A DNA stretch of 64,000 nt. It comes from Bacillota bacterium. GTDB taxonomy: Bacteria > Bacillota > Clostridia > Oscillospirales > Acutalibacteraceae. The translations under genes were made by a program, and so were the position numbers. The DNA is taken from contig JAEYPT010000008.1 of assembly GCA_023410445.1 (NCBI GenBank), forward strand, positions 310,001-374,000, given 5' to 3'. Positions 1 to 8,899 of the stretch are shown here, piece by piece; positions within the stretch are counted from its first letter, which is position 1; each line of letters opens with the position of its first letter. The notes beneath the pieces were generated by a model that ran no database searches, was not told the origin of the DNA, and worked only from the letters and a program-made list of their open reading frames with translations.

Positions 1-328
1 TCGCATTCCCGAACACATGGGGGTGCCGCACAATCAGCTTCTTAACAATGGAATCAACCACGTCGGCAAAAGTGAAGGAACCCTTTTCCTGTTCCAGACG
101 TGCGTGGAAAACGACCTGTAAAAGGACGTCCCCCAGTTCCTCCTGCAGAAGAGCCGCGTCTTCGGTATCGATTGCCTCGACCGCCTCGTACGTCTCCTCC
201 AGAAAATTATTGCGTATGCTGCTATGCGTCTGCTCCCTGTCCCAGGGGCAGCCCTCGGGCGAACGGAGAATTTGCATGACCTCCAACAGGTCATCTATCG
301 TATAGGTCTCTTTTTTTGTAAAGCGCAA
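1..328 (-). CDS. mazG: MazG nucleoside triphosphate pyrophosphohydrolase, N-terminal part
   Basis: The gene runs off the left edge, so only about 109 N-terminal residues are visible. They carry the MazG signature: a CPWDREQTHSS stretch, then the helical EETYEAVEAI and EELGDVLLQVVFHA metal-binding segments with their conserved acidic residues. MazG hydrolyses non-canonical or excess NTPs in the cytoplasm. I place the start at a TTG at 328 because GGAGG lies 9 nt upstream (338-342); the first ATG is well inside the conserved region. It follows a SpoVB/YabM-type flippase on the same strand, the order seen around yabM-yabN in Bacillus. Family assignment is firm, exact start less so. Confidence 0.88.
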   Translation of the reverse strand, partial: MRFTKKETYTIDDLLEVMQILRSPEGCPWDREQTHSSIRNNFLEETYEAVEAIDTEDAALLQEELGDVLLQVVFHARLEQEKGSFTFADVVDSIVKKLIVRHPHVFGNA

Positions 329-383
329 TTTTGCTGTCCTCCGCCGTCCCGCCTGAATTATCTTGAATAATCTGGCTTTTATT

Positions 384-2150
384 TTACCTTATCCAATTAT
401 GTTTTTCAAGTATTTTCACAATTTTTTGTCCCTTCGGGAGCATCAGAACATCCTGTTTTTTCAGTGCACGGAACCATAAAAGGCAAATTGTGTATAAAAA
501 CGCCGCGAGAGCCACTGCAAGGCAGGTCGTAATTTTCCCTGAGAGGATATGCGCGGCCGCCTTCCAGAAAAGCCAGGCCACCCCAACGGACAGTACGGAG
601 GCAAGCGTGGGCTTTAAAAAGATGGAAACGAAGTTCGGCACGACGTTCGTTTCCCTGCAAAGGAAATAAAGCGAATAGAACGTAATCAGCACATAGCACA
701 CCAGCGTTCCGATTCCGGCGCCCATCACGTTGATCTCCGGGATTCCCACGAGCGTGTAGTTCAGAATGACCTTGACCGCCAGCCCCAGAATAAGCAGCTT
801 AACGGGCAGATCGACCCGACCCACCGCCTGAAGCATGCTGTTGATCGGCGTGCTGGTTGCGGCAAAGATCGCGGCGATGCCGAGAACGACCAGAATTTTA
901 CCTGTAATTTCTGGTGCGTTGGCCTTGCCGCCGTAGATCAGTTCCGCGATCGGGCCGGAAAGGACCGAAAGCCCGAGCCCGGAGGGAATGGTAAGCATCG
1001 CCACGATGCGGAGAACCGATTCAATGCTGTGACGGATCTTTTTGGGGTTGCCCTCCGTCCACGCGGCAGTCACGCTCGGCAGGGCGCTGATGCCGAACGC
1101 CTGCGTAATGGCGGGAACAAACATAAACAGGGTCTGGGCATTTGTATAGCAACCGAACAGAAAAGACGGAACCAGATTTGACTGAATCGCCTCCTGGCTG
1201 ATGACCCCGGTGTACATGTTCAGCAGAACGCCCGAATGAGACTGCATGATATCCGAAATACGCTTCTGAAGGAACGTACTGTCGACAAACGCGGAAAGAT
1301 TGACCGCCAGTGAACCGAGCGCGACCGGAATGGCCGTACGGATCAGCCGGGAGGCGGCCCTCTTCATCGGCACGGGGCGCGGAGAAGAGCGCAGCATCGC
1401 TTCCGTGATGCCGTCCCCAAAACGCTTATGGTAAATCAGCAAAAACAGGAAACCGAACAGACCGCCGAGCGTAACGCCGGAGATGGCCCCTGCCGCCGCG
1501 AAAGGCAGCGTGGCCATTTTCGCATATTCCAGAGAAGCCTGCCTTACGCCGAACACCGTACCCGAAGCGGCATACTCGCGCAAGCCCAGGGTAACGATCA
1601 GCCATGCGGAGGTGAGGCCGAACACCAGTTTGCAGACCGCCTCGACCACTTCGGAAATCGCGGTGGGATACATGTTCTGCAGACCCTCGTAATAGCCGCG
1701 GTAAATTGACATCATGCTGGCGAAAAACACCGCCGGAACAAGCACGTAAATCGCGGGCAGCGCATCCTGCGGGTGGCCGCTCACAGCATAGTTCACATAG
1801 GGCCTAGCGCCGAAAAACATAATGGAAACAGACAGGATGCCGAGAAACAGGAAAATCCGGGTCGATGCCCTATGTAGCTGGCGGATGTCGCGGTAACGAC
1901 CGCGCACATAATTTTCCGATACCAGCCGCGAAATGGCGATTGGAAAGCCCGCCGTCGCCAGACTGAACAGCGGAGAATAAAGCGAATAAGCATTGCCGAA
2001 ATATCCGTTGCCGACCGGGGTCAGAATCCAGGCGAGCGGAATTTTGAACAGGGCGCCGATAATTTTTTCTATGGCAATCGCCGCCACAAGGATCAGCGCG
2101 CCGTGCAGAAAGCTCTGCCGCCTGACCATGACCCCGTTATGCTCTTCCAT
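384..2150 (-). CDS. SpoVB/YabM-family polysaccharide flippase (MATE/MOP superfamily)
   Basis: A roughly 590-residue integral membrane protein with 12-14 hydrophobic segments. The N-terminus (SFLHGALILVAAIAIEKIIG) and the GNAYSLYSPLFSLATAGFPI stretch are typical of the SpoVB/YabM/YkvU group of the multidrug/oligosaccharidyl-lipid/polysaccharide exporter superfamily. These proteins flip lipid-linked glycan or peptidoglycan precursors across the membrane. It lies just upstream of mazG, so it best matches YabM by position. The start is uncertain: an in-frame TTG at 2174 precedes the ATG at 2150 used here, and neither has an ideally spaced ribosome binding site. Confidence 0.85.
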   Translation of the reverse strand: MEEHNGVMVRRQSFLHGALILVAAIAIEKIIGALFKIPLAWILTPVGNGYFGNAYSLYSPLFSLATAGFPIAISRLVSENYVRGRYRDIRQLHRASTRIFLFLGILSVSIMFFGARPYVNYAVSGHPQDALPAIYVLVPAVFFASMMSIYRGYYEGLQNMYPTAISEVVEAVCKLVFGLTSAWLIVTLGLREYAASGTVFGVRQASLEYAKMATLPFAAAGAISGVTLGGLFGFLFLLIYHKRFGDGITEAMLRSSPRPVPMKRAASRLIRTAIPVALGSLAVNLSAFVDSTFLQKRISDIMQSHSGVLLNMYTGVISQEAIQSNLVPSFLFGCYTNAQTLFMFVPAITQAFGISALPSVTAAWTEGNPKKIRHSIESVLRIVAMLTIPSGLGLSVLSGPIAELIYGGKANAPEITGKILVVLGIAAIFAATSTPINSMLQAVGRVDLPVKLLILGLAVKVILNYTLVGIPEINVMGAGIGTLVCYVLITFYSLYFLCRETNVVPNFVSIFLKPTLASVLSVGVAWLFWKAAAHILSGKITTCLAVALAAFLYTICLLWFRALKKQDVLMLPKGQKIVKILEKHNWIR

Positions 2151-2187
2151 TGCAACACATCCGTTTCTCTCCAAAACATACGTTGTT

Positions 2188-2216
2188 ACTATAGAACATT
2201 ATACGGTTTGTTTCAA
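2188..2216 (-). promoter_or_regulatory. Promoter for the SpoVB/YabM-mazG unit
   Basis: On the minus strand TTGAAA (2211-2216) and TATAGT (2188-2193) are separated by 17 bp, a good sigma-A type match, and face the flippase gene. Confidence 0.5.
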
Positions 2217-2378
2217 GCGCCTATGAAAAATAAGGCAAAAAGCTTGCCAAAAGCCAAAAAAACAGCCCCGCCCAAGGCCGCGCACGGCCGAACCAAACGC
2301 ACCCCGGCCACATAAAATGCAACAGAGAACCAGTCTCAGGTGAATTTCAATATCAAAATACGCAACAGGGGAATAAAA

Positions 2379-3434
2379 ATGGAAAAATACGCTGTCATCA
2401 TGGCCGGCGGCTCAGGTTCCCGACTTTGGCCGCTGTCACGGGAAAACAGGCCGAAGCAATTCATACGGGCCGGCGGCGACGAAAGCATGCTCATCCGGAC
2501 CCTGGAACAGATCCGGCAGGTTGTCCCCGCAGAAAACTGCTTTATCATTACAAACCGGAATCTTCAGGAAATTACCCGCAAGACCCTGGGCGATTCCATT
2601 CCGGCTTCCAATATTCTGTTTGAGCCGCTCCGCAAAAACACGGCCGCCTGCATTTCTTATTCGGTCTTTCTTCTGAAAGAAAGAGTGGGCTCCGGGCTAG
2701 CCTGTTTCTTCCCCGCGGACAGCTACGTGAAGGACCAGGCGGCTTACCACGACGCCGTGGAGCAGACCTTTGACGCGGCAGAAAAGACCGGCCGTCTCAT
2801 CGTCATTGGCATCAACCCGACGTATCCGGCCACCGGATATGGGTATATCCACGTGGACCCCAACAGGGAAGGTCCGTATCCCGTATCCGAATTCAAGGAA
2901 AAACCCAACCAGGAAAAGGCAATGGAGTATTTCGAATCCGGAGATTACTGGTGGAACAGCGGGATCATAGCGGGAAATTTAAATGAATTTCAGGAAAAAA
3001 TCAAATTGTTTCTTCCGGAACATTATCGGGAATTTTCCGGTCTTACAAACGACCCGGATGGACAAGATTCTGCGGAAAAAGCTTTCCGAATGCTGCCCGA
3101 TATCTCCTTCGACGAAGGAGTTCTGGAAAAAGCCAAGGACCTTGTCGCCGTCCGGGGCCGGTTCGACTGGGACGACATTGGAAACCTGGAAAGCCTTTCG
3201 GTAACGCTGAAACCCGACGACTCCGGAAACCGCGTAAACGGAAAATTTATCGGTATTGATACCGGCGATTCTGTCGTTTACGGCGGAAAGCTGCTCGTCG
3301 CGGCCATCGGGCTGAAGGATATGGTGATCGCCGTTACGGACGACGCCGTGCTGGTTTGCCCGAAGGACCGCGTGCAGGATGTTAAAAAGCTTGTGGAACA
3401 TTTGAAAACCAGCGAATATGAACAGTACACATGA
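2379..3434 (+). CDS. manC: Mannose-1-phosphate guanylyltransferase
   Basis: 351 residues beginning at an ATG preceded by AGGGG; an upstream in-frame start at 2340 has no ribosome binding site. The N-terminus contains the pyrophosphorylase signature GGSGSRLWPLSRENRPKQF, and NSGI plus WDDIGN occur where this family has them. It makes GDP-mannose from mannose-1-phosphate and GTP. There is no C-terminal phosphomannose isomerase domain, so it is the single-function form. First gene of the glycan operon; its stop overlaps the next start by 4 nt. Its product feeds gmd and fcl about 7 kb downstream. No phosphomannomutase gene is in the window. Confidence 0.92.
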   Translation: MEKYAVIMAGGSGSRLWPLSRENRPKQFIRAGGDESMLIRTLEQIRQVVPAENCFIITNRNLQEITRKTLGDSIPASNILFEPLRKNTAACISYSVFLLKERVGSGLACFFPADSYVKDQAAYHDAVEQTFDAAEKTGRLIVIGINPTYPATGYGYIHVDPNREGPYPVSEFKEKPNQEKAMEYFESGDYWWNSGIIAGNLNEFQEKIKLFLPEHYREFSGLTNDPDGQDSAEKAFRMLPDISFDEGVLEKAKDLVAVRGRFDWDDIGNLESLSVTLKPDDSGNRVNGKFIGIDTGDSVVYGGKLLVAAIGLKDMVIAVTDDAVLVCPKDRVQDVKKLVEHLKTSEYEQYT

Positions 3435-4438
3435 AAACGGACACAGTCTGTTGGATCAACGGGAGGTTACCGCAATTGGAAAACGAACAACTGACCGGGC
3501 TTTATAAAACCATGGTACGGATCCGGATGGTCGAAGACCGGATCGCAGAGGAATACAAATTCGACGAAATCAAGACGCCCATCCATCTTTCCATCGGACA
3601 GGAGGCCATCGCCGCCGGGGTATGCCTTCATCTGAAGCCAGAGGATTATCTGCTTGGCACGCACCGCAGCCACGCCCAGTACCTCGCGAAGGGCGGCGAC
3701 CTGAAAAAAATGATCGCGGAGCTGTATCTGCGGAAAACCGGCTGCTCCGGCGGCCGGGGCGGTTCCATGCACCTGGTTGCGCCGGAACTGGGGATTCCCG
3801 GCTCCACGGCAATCGTAGGCGGAGACCTTCCACTCGGAACCGGCACCGCGCTCGCCTCAAAACTGCGGGACGACGGAAAAGTCACCGCTGTATTTTTCGG
3901 CGATGGGGCCGTGGACGAAGGGACCTTTCACGAAAGTCTCGGCTTTGCAGCACTGAAAAAGCTGCCCGTTCTCTATGTCTGCGAAAACAACCACTACGCC
4001 ATCAACTCAAGGGAAACGGCGCGGCATAACAATTTGAATATCGCTCAGTGGGCCGCGGGCTACGGGATGATTTCCCGGCAGATTGACGGCAACGATGTTC
4101 TCGAAGTCTCAAAATACGCGGAGGAAGCAGTCGCAGACTGCCGGGCTGGAAACGGTCCGTATTTTCTGGAATGCAACACCTACCGCTGGAAGGGACACAT
4201 CGGAACGGTCGACGATGTCGGCAGCGGCTACCGTCCGGAGGACGAACACCGGTACTGGCTTTCCAAAGACCCGATTCAATGGTACGGCAGCTATCTTCGT
4301 TCCATCGACCTGTGGGACGATCAGGCAGAAGAAGCCCTCCGGGCGGAAATCGGCCAGGAGATTCAGGAAGCGTTCGAATTCGCACAGAGCTCCCCCAAGC
4401 CTTCGCCGGAAGAGCTGTCGGAGCATGTTTTTTCCTAA
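3431..4438 (+). CDS. Thiamine-diphosphate dehydrogenase E1 alpha-like subunit
   Basis: 335 residues matching the alpha subunit of pyruvate/2-oxoacid dehydrogenase E1. The thiamine-diphosphate motif is clear: GDGAVDEGTFHES around residue 158, followed by ENNHYAINS. HRSHAQYLAKG and GGRGGSMHL stretches are also typical. Its partner beta subunit follows 28 bp later, but no E2 (lipoyl acyltransferase) or E3 gene is present. The surrounding genes are all sugar-nucleotide or glycosyltransferase genes, so I infer a role in building a modified sugar rather than in central carbon metabolism. Substrate unknown. Confidence 0.85.
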   Translation: MKTDTVCWINGRLPQLENEQLTGLYKTMVRIRMVEDRIAEEYKFDEIKTPIHLSIGQEAIAAGVCLHLKPEDYLLGTHRSHAQYLAKGGDLKKMIAELYLRKTGCSGGRGGSMHLVAPELGIPGSTAIVGGDLPLGTGTALASKLRDDGKVTAVFFGDGAVDEGTFHESLGFAALKKLPVLYVCENNHYAINSRETARHNNLNIAQWAAGYGMISRQIDGNDVLEVSKYAEEAVADCRAGNGPYFLECNTYRWKGHIGTVDDVGSGYRPEDEHRYWLSKDPIQWYGSYLRSIDLWDDQAEEALRAEIGQEIQEAFEFAQSSPKPSPEELSEHVFS

Positions 4439-4466
4439 TAGATAGGATCGAAAGGGGTACCGCATT

Positions 4467-5540
4467 ATGCCCTGGACTACCGTTCAGGTTGAAAAACTGG
4501 GAAACTTTTTTATCGGAGGCGAGTCAGATTCGGGCCGGGTGATCACCTATAAGGACGCGCTTTTTGAAGCGACCGACCAGGCTCTGGCCCGCGACCCACG
4601 CGTGTTTGTAATGGGAGAAGGCGTGGATGATCCGTCGGGCGTGTTCGGCACGACCAAGGGTCTTCAGGAAAAATACGGGGAAAAGCGGGTGTTTGACACG
4701 CCCATTGCCGAGAACGCTCTGACCGGTATCGCGGCGGGCGCGGCAATGGCGGGCCTTCGGCCCATCCTGATTCACAGCCGCATGGATTTTCTGGTTCTCT
4801 CCTTCGACCAGCTCGCAAATCACGCCTGCAAATGGAGCTACATGTTCGGCGGGCAGGTACCGGTTCCGCTTGTCGTGCGCACGATCAGCGCGCGTGGCTG
4901 GGGTTCGGGCGCACAGCACTCCCAATGTCTGCAGGGAATGCTGATGAACGTACCGGGCCTTAAAATCGCCGTGCCAGCCACTCCCTATGACGCGAAGGGG
5001 CTGCTTGTCTCAAGTATCATCGACAATAACCCGGTCCTGTTCGTGGAACACCGTTGGCTTTATAAAACCACGGGCGACGTTCCGAAGGAGTTGTATTCCA
5101 TTCCGCTGGGCAAAGGGGCAATTCGGCGGAAAGGAAGCGACGTGACCATCGTAGCCATTTCCTACATGCTGGTGGAAGCACTGAAAGCGGCGGAAAAGCT
5201 ACAGTCCGAGGATCATATCTCGGCAGAGGTGATCGATCCCAGAACCCTGAAACCGCTCGACGAAGAGCTGATCTTCGAGTCGCTCGCCAAAACCGGAAAA
5301 CTTGTTATCACCGACACCGGCTGGAAAACCGGAGGCGCTGCCTCAGAAATTGCCGCCGTGGTCAGCGAAAAAGCGTTCCCTCTGCTGAAAGCGCCGATCG
5401 TGCGCGTATGCTGCCCGGACGTCCCGACGCCCGCCGGTGACGTGCTGGAAAAAGCGTACTATCCGGATGCCGAAACCATCCGTCAGCAGGTTCTCAATTT
5501 AGTGAAACAGAAGGGAGATTCCGATGGATCCGATCATTGA
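4467..5540 (+). CDS. Thiamine-diphosphate dehydrogenase E1 beta-like subunit
   Basis: 357 residues of the transketolase-like pyrimidine-binding fold plus the C-terminal transketolase domain. Typical E1 beta stretches are DTPIAENALTGIAAGAAMAG, where the Glu would activate the cofactor, and EVIDPRTLKPLDEE. The ribosome binding site AAAGGGG precedes the ATG. It forms the natural heterotetramer partner of the preceding gene, and its end overlaps the next gene by 17 nt, so the three are translationally coupled. PDH-E1-like alpha/beta pairs acting without E2/E3 are known, for example in two-carbon branching of sugars. That role here is only an inference. Confidence 0.85.
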   Translation: MPWTTVQVEKLGNFFIGGESDSGRVITYKDALFEATDQALARDPRVFVMGEGVDDPSGVFGTTKGLQEKYGEKRVFDTPIAENALTGIAAGAAMAGLRPILIHSRMDFLVLSFDQLANHACKWSYMFGGQVPVPLVVRTISARGWGSGAQHSQCLQGMLMNVPGLKIAVPATPYDAKGLLVSSIIDNNPVLFVEHRWLYKTTGDVPKELYSIPLGKGAIRRKGSDVTIVAISYMLVEALKAAEKLQSEDHISAEVIDPRTLKPLDEELIFESLAKTGKLVITDTGWKTGGAASEIAAVVSEKAFPLLKAPIVRVCCPDVPTPAGDVLEKAYYPDAETIRQQVLNLVKQKGDSDGSDH

Positions 5541-6567
5541 GAGGGACTGCCTGGAATATCTTCCGAAAATCGATCTTTCCCCCCTTCGGGGAAAGACCGT
5601 TTTCCTCACCGGCGCCAACGGACTGATCGGAACCTATCTGATCTCTCTTCTGGACGCCGCGAACCGCGAGCAGGGGCTTGGAATCTCCATCATCGCCGTC
5701 AGCAGACATCCCCCTTGCGATAAGCTACGGGATATTTTCCGGGACCGTTACGAATTCCGCACAATGGACCTCGCGTCGGCGGGGCCGGAGGAGCTTTCTG
5801 GAAAAGCAGACTTCATCATTCACGCGGCCACCTACGCACAACCGGAAAAGTTCACGCAGAATTACTCCGAAACCCTGCATCTGAACGTCCACGCAACCGA
5901 GGCCCTGCTGAAAAAGGCAAAAGCGGACGGGGCGAAGCTGCTGTTCCTAAGTTCGGCGGAAATTTACGGGAGCCCGGACCTCGCCCATATTCCGACGAAG
6001 GAAGATTTTGAGGGGCTCTGTTCCCCGCTGTGTGTCCGGTCCATTTATGCCGAATCCAAACGGCTCGGCGAGACGCTCTGCTTCGTCTATCGGAATTTTG
6101 AAGCGGTCGACGCAAAAATAGCGCGGGTTTCCATGTGCTACGGCCCCGGGGTTTCCGTCCGCGATAAGCGTGTGTTGGGCCAGTTTTTAAATCAGGCCCT
6201 GACAAGCGGAAAAATCACGATGCTGGACGACGGCATCAAAGAGCGAACCTTCTGCTATGTGGCAGACTGCGTGCTGATGCTGCTGAACGTGCTGCTGTAC
6301 GGCGAAGACTGCGTTTACAACGTCGGCGGAGGCAAGCGGATTACCATCCGGCAGCTTGCCGAGGAAATCTGCCTTCAGACCGGCAGCCGGCTTTTCGTCG
6401 GGTCGGAGGAACTGCTTTCCCCCCCAACCATTCGGTCATCCCCGGACTGTATCGAACTGGATACTTCCAAGATACAGTCGGAATTCCGCCTGCCGGTTTT
6501 AAAGCCCCTGCGGGAGGGACTGTCGCGGACCATTGAATGGAACCGGCAACATTTTTTGAATTCATGA
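5524..6567 (+). CDS. NAD-dependent nucleotide-sugar epimerase/dehydratase (extended SDR)
   Basis: 347 residues with an N-terminal Rossmann fold: TGANGLIGTYL is the nucleotide-binding glycine motif. SSAEIYG and the catalytic Tyr-x-x-x-Lys (YAESK) follow, and the C-terminal half has the sugar-nucleotide binding pattern YVADCVLMLL and NVGGGKRITIRQLAE. It resembles dTDP-glucose 4,6-dehydratase and UDP-glucuronate decarboxylase relatives, but I cannot fix the substrate. A GGGAG ribosome binding site lies inside the end of the E1 beta gene. Position beside the E1-like pair suggests the two act on the same sugar intermediate. Confidence 0.82.
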   Translation: MDPIIERDCLEYLPKIDLSPLRGKTVFLTGANGLIGTYLISLLDAANREQGLGISIIAVSRHPPCDKLRDIFRDRYEFRTMDLASAGPEELSGKADFIIHAATYAQPEKFTQNYSETLHLNVHATEALLKKAKADGAKLLFLSSAEIYGSPDLAHIPTKEDFEGLCSPLCVRSIYAESKRLGETLCFVYRNFEAVDAKIARVSMCYGPGVSVRDKRVLGQFLNQALTSGKITMLDDGIKERTFCYVADCVLMLLNVLLYGEDCVYNVGGGKRITIRQLAEEICLQTGSRLFVGSEELLSPPTIRSSPDCIELDTSKIQSEFRLPVLKPLREGLSRTIEWNRQHFLNS

Positions 6568-6667
6568 AGATTTGTCGCCGTTTCCCCTATGTTCTGCCCA
6601 CACAATAGAAGGCGTTTCTCCATACTATATAAAATGATAACCATAAAAACCTGAGGTGATAAAAGAC

Positions 6668-7810
6668 ATGGCGAACGACCGATTCCTTCTGATCAAAGCG
6701 TGGAGCTACATTTTGTGGGCAGATGTTGAGCATGTTCTTAGTCAAATTCTCATTGCCGAACTAACCGACCGGATTCCGGTGGTTTATTGGCCTACCCACT
6801 GCATTCACAACGGATTTGTTCACACCAACGGGTTCGAACTGTATTTTGAACCCGTTTCCGGTTCCACCATCTTCGACGTGGCCAAACCCGATTACACCTT
6901 TTACCCGCCCGTCTGGGACTCGGATAACCTTCTCGCGGACGATCCCGACCGGGAGACCTGGGTATATCGCAATCTTGGCGACATGATGTCGCGTACCGAA
7001 AACGTGCTGGTCGGCGATGTGTATTTTGACCTTTATTCTCTGATTCCGTTCATTAACAAGAACCACCCGGCCTACGGCATGACCGTACGCCAGATTTACC
7101 GCTATCTGTTCCGCAAATATATCCGGATCAAGCCGGATATCGACGTGGAAGTTCAGGGCTTTTACAATTCCTGGCTCCGGGACAGCGCGCCCGTTCTTGC
7201 GGTGCACGTCTGCAAGCCGGAAGACGACGAGGTTGACCTTCGTTCCATCGGCCAGGATATCTATCGGATCATTTCAAAAAGTTACCGGCAGAAAGTAAAA
7301 GACCCCGCGGAAAAGAAGGTTAAAATCAGCTGGTTCCCCTGGAAGAGGAACACCCTGCTGCCGAACCAGGCTTACCATAAGGAAATTAAAAAATACATCG
7401 ACCTGTACAACGTGAAAAAGATCTTTCTGCTGACAAACAGCGATGAAATCCTGAAGGAGTACCAAAAGAAGTACGGCGACATGGTGGTCGCGACGAAATG
7501 CAGGCGAACCACCGCGGACGGAAACCCAAGTTACCTCGAAAGCCCGATGGTCAAGCGGCGCCAGGGCATTGAAATTGTCAAGGACACGTATTTGGCTTCC
7601 ATGTGCGAATATTTCATCGGCAACGACTTTTCCAGCCTTTCTCAGGCTGTTGTGAACAGTAAGGAATGGGTAAGCAGCAATGTCAGCCTGCTCTATTGGC
7701 AAGTGAAAAAAAGGAAATACCCAATCAATGAAAAAATCACCTTCCGGGAAAGAAAAAATTACTTCCGCCGTCTGAAAGACAGATTGGAAAAGCGATTCCG
7801 GAAGAATTAA
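6668..7810 (+). CDS. Fucosyltransferase-fold protein, tandem copy 1 (degenerate motif)
   Basis: 380 residues, the first of three tandem paralogues that share the start pattern RFLLIK, then HVLSQILIAELT and RIPVVYW. The layout resembles GT23/NodZ and O-fucosyltransferase families: a GDP-fucose binding motif near residue 180 and a late segment (FIGNDFSSLSQAV) matching the third conserved block. The expected HxRxxDK motif reads HVCKPED here, so the key arginine is Cys182, and about 40 extra residues follow. It may be inactive or have another substrate. The ATG at 6668 is preferred to a GTG at 6656 because GAGGTGAT lies 7 nt upstream. Confidence 0.6.
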   Translation: MANDRFLLIKAWSYILWADVEHVLSQILIAELTDRIPVVYWPTHCIHNGFVHTNGFELYFEPVSGSTIFDVAKPDYTFYPPVWDSDNLLADDPDRETWVYRNLGDMMSRTENVLVGDVYFDLYSLIPFINKNHPAYGMTVRQIYRYLFRKYIRIKPDIDVEVQGFYNSWLRDSAPVLAVHVCKPEDDEVDLRSIGQDIYRIISKSYRQKVKDPAEKKVKISWFPWKRNTLLPNQAYHKEIKKYIDLYNVKKIFLLTNSDEILKEYQKKYGDMVVATKCRRTTADGNPSYLESPMVKRRQGIEIVKDTYLASMCEYFIGNDFSSLSQAVVNSKEWVSSNVSLLYWQVKKRKYPINEKITFRERKNYFRRLKDRLEKRFRKN

Positions 7811-7837
7811 TACCGATTTTATGGAGTTGAACACAAT

Positions 7838-8899
7838 ATGCCGAAAGATCGCTTTTTGCTGATTAAAAGTTGGGGCTGCGGATTTTGGTCCGATATCGAC
7901 CACGTCATGGGGCAGCTGCTGATAGCGGAACTGACAAACCGCATTCCGGTGATTTACTGGGGTTCGAACAGCCTGTATGCAGAATCGTTCCACACGAACG
8001 CATTCGAACTCTATTACGAGCCGGTTTCCAACTATACGATAAAAGACATCGCGTGGCCGGGTTACACCTATTTTCCGCCGATCTGGAATGCCCGGAACAT
8101 CATGGAGGAAGACCTGGATAAAATCGCGTGGGAACACCGGAATCTGGGCGAAATGATGAGCAGCGACGCAAGCGTCGTCGTCAGCGACGTCCACTATTTT
8201 GTACGGCCCATCCTGTATTTCATTCCGAAGGATCATTGGGCCTATGGAATGACCGCGCACCAGATTTACCGCTGCCTGTTTGACAAATATCTGAAGCTCA
8301 AGCCGGACATTGAGGCGGAAATACAGGATTTTTACGAGGAGTACCTGAAAGATAAAGGTCCGCTACTGGGCGTTCATATCCGCGGTGGCGACAAAGTCCG
8401 CGAAGTGGAAAACCTTGCCCGGCTCAATAAGCGATATTACACAGAAATCGACCGGTATATCAAAAAATACGGCGTGAAGAAAATCCTGCTTTTAACGGAC
8501 TGTGACGATATTATTAAAAAGTTCCGCAGGCGTTACGGTTCCATGCTGATTTTTACCGACTGCCGAAGGAGCGGGCTAAACGACACCCAAAACGCCTCGC
8601 ATCTGCAAAATTACCGCGATAAAAGGCGCAAGGGCATTGAAATTATTAAAGACACTTACCTTGCCGCGCGGTGCGATTGCTTTATCGGGAACGGATATTC
8701 CAATGTTTCATATGCCGTAAAGCGTTTGAAAGACTGGCCGGAAGACCACATCCAGCTCTTTTACAGAGACCTGAAAAACGAGAAAAAACTGGCCTTGAAA
8801 CGTTCCAAAAAAGATATTAAACGGAGAGTTGCGGACACAAGGAAACACGAGTCCGACTATCCCGAGTTCTACGGAGGTGTCAACACCTATGCCGACTAA
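7838..8899 (+). CDS. Fucosyltransferase-fold protein, tandem copy 2 (motif intact)
   Basis: 353 residues, closely similar to its neighbours. This copy keeps the best match to the GT23/O-fucosyltransferase donor motif: GVHIRGGDKV, with His180, Arg182, Asp185 and Lys186. It also has LLLTDCDDI, and FIGNGYSNVSYAV in the C-terminal block. Together with gmd and fcl in the same operon, this supports transfer of fucose from GDP-fucose to a surface glycan (inference). The C-terminal tail of about 50 residues is highly charged and not shared with the third copy. Its stop overlaps the start of copy 3 by 11 nt. Confidence 0.65.
   Translation: MPKDRFLLIKSWGCGFWSDIDHVMGQLLIAELTNRIPVIYWGSNSLYAESFHTNAFELYYEPVSNYTIKDIAWPGYTYFPPIWNARNIMEEDLDKIAWEHRNLGEMMSSDASVVVSDVHYFVRPILYFIPKDHWAYGMTAHQIYRCLFDKYLKLKPDIEAEIQDFYEEYLKDKGPLLGVHIRGGDKVREVENLARLNKRYYTEIDRYIKKYGVKKILLLTDCDDIIKKFRRRYGSMLIFTDCRRSGLNDTQNASHLQNYRDKRRKGIEIIKDTYLAARCDCFIGNGYSNVSYAVKRLKDWPEDHIQLFYRDLKNEKKLALKRSKKDIKRRVADTRKHESDYPEFYGGVNTYAD

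Noticed and set aside
2223..2315. Lys/Pro-rich 30-codon ORF before manC
   Set aside because: No ribosome binding site and a low-complexity basic product; kept out as a gene.
7274..8260. 328-codon open frame antisense to two fucosyltransferase-fold genes
   Set aside because: Composition and position are those of a shadow frame.
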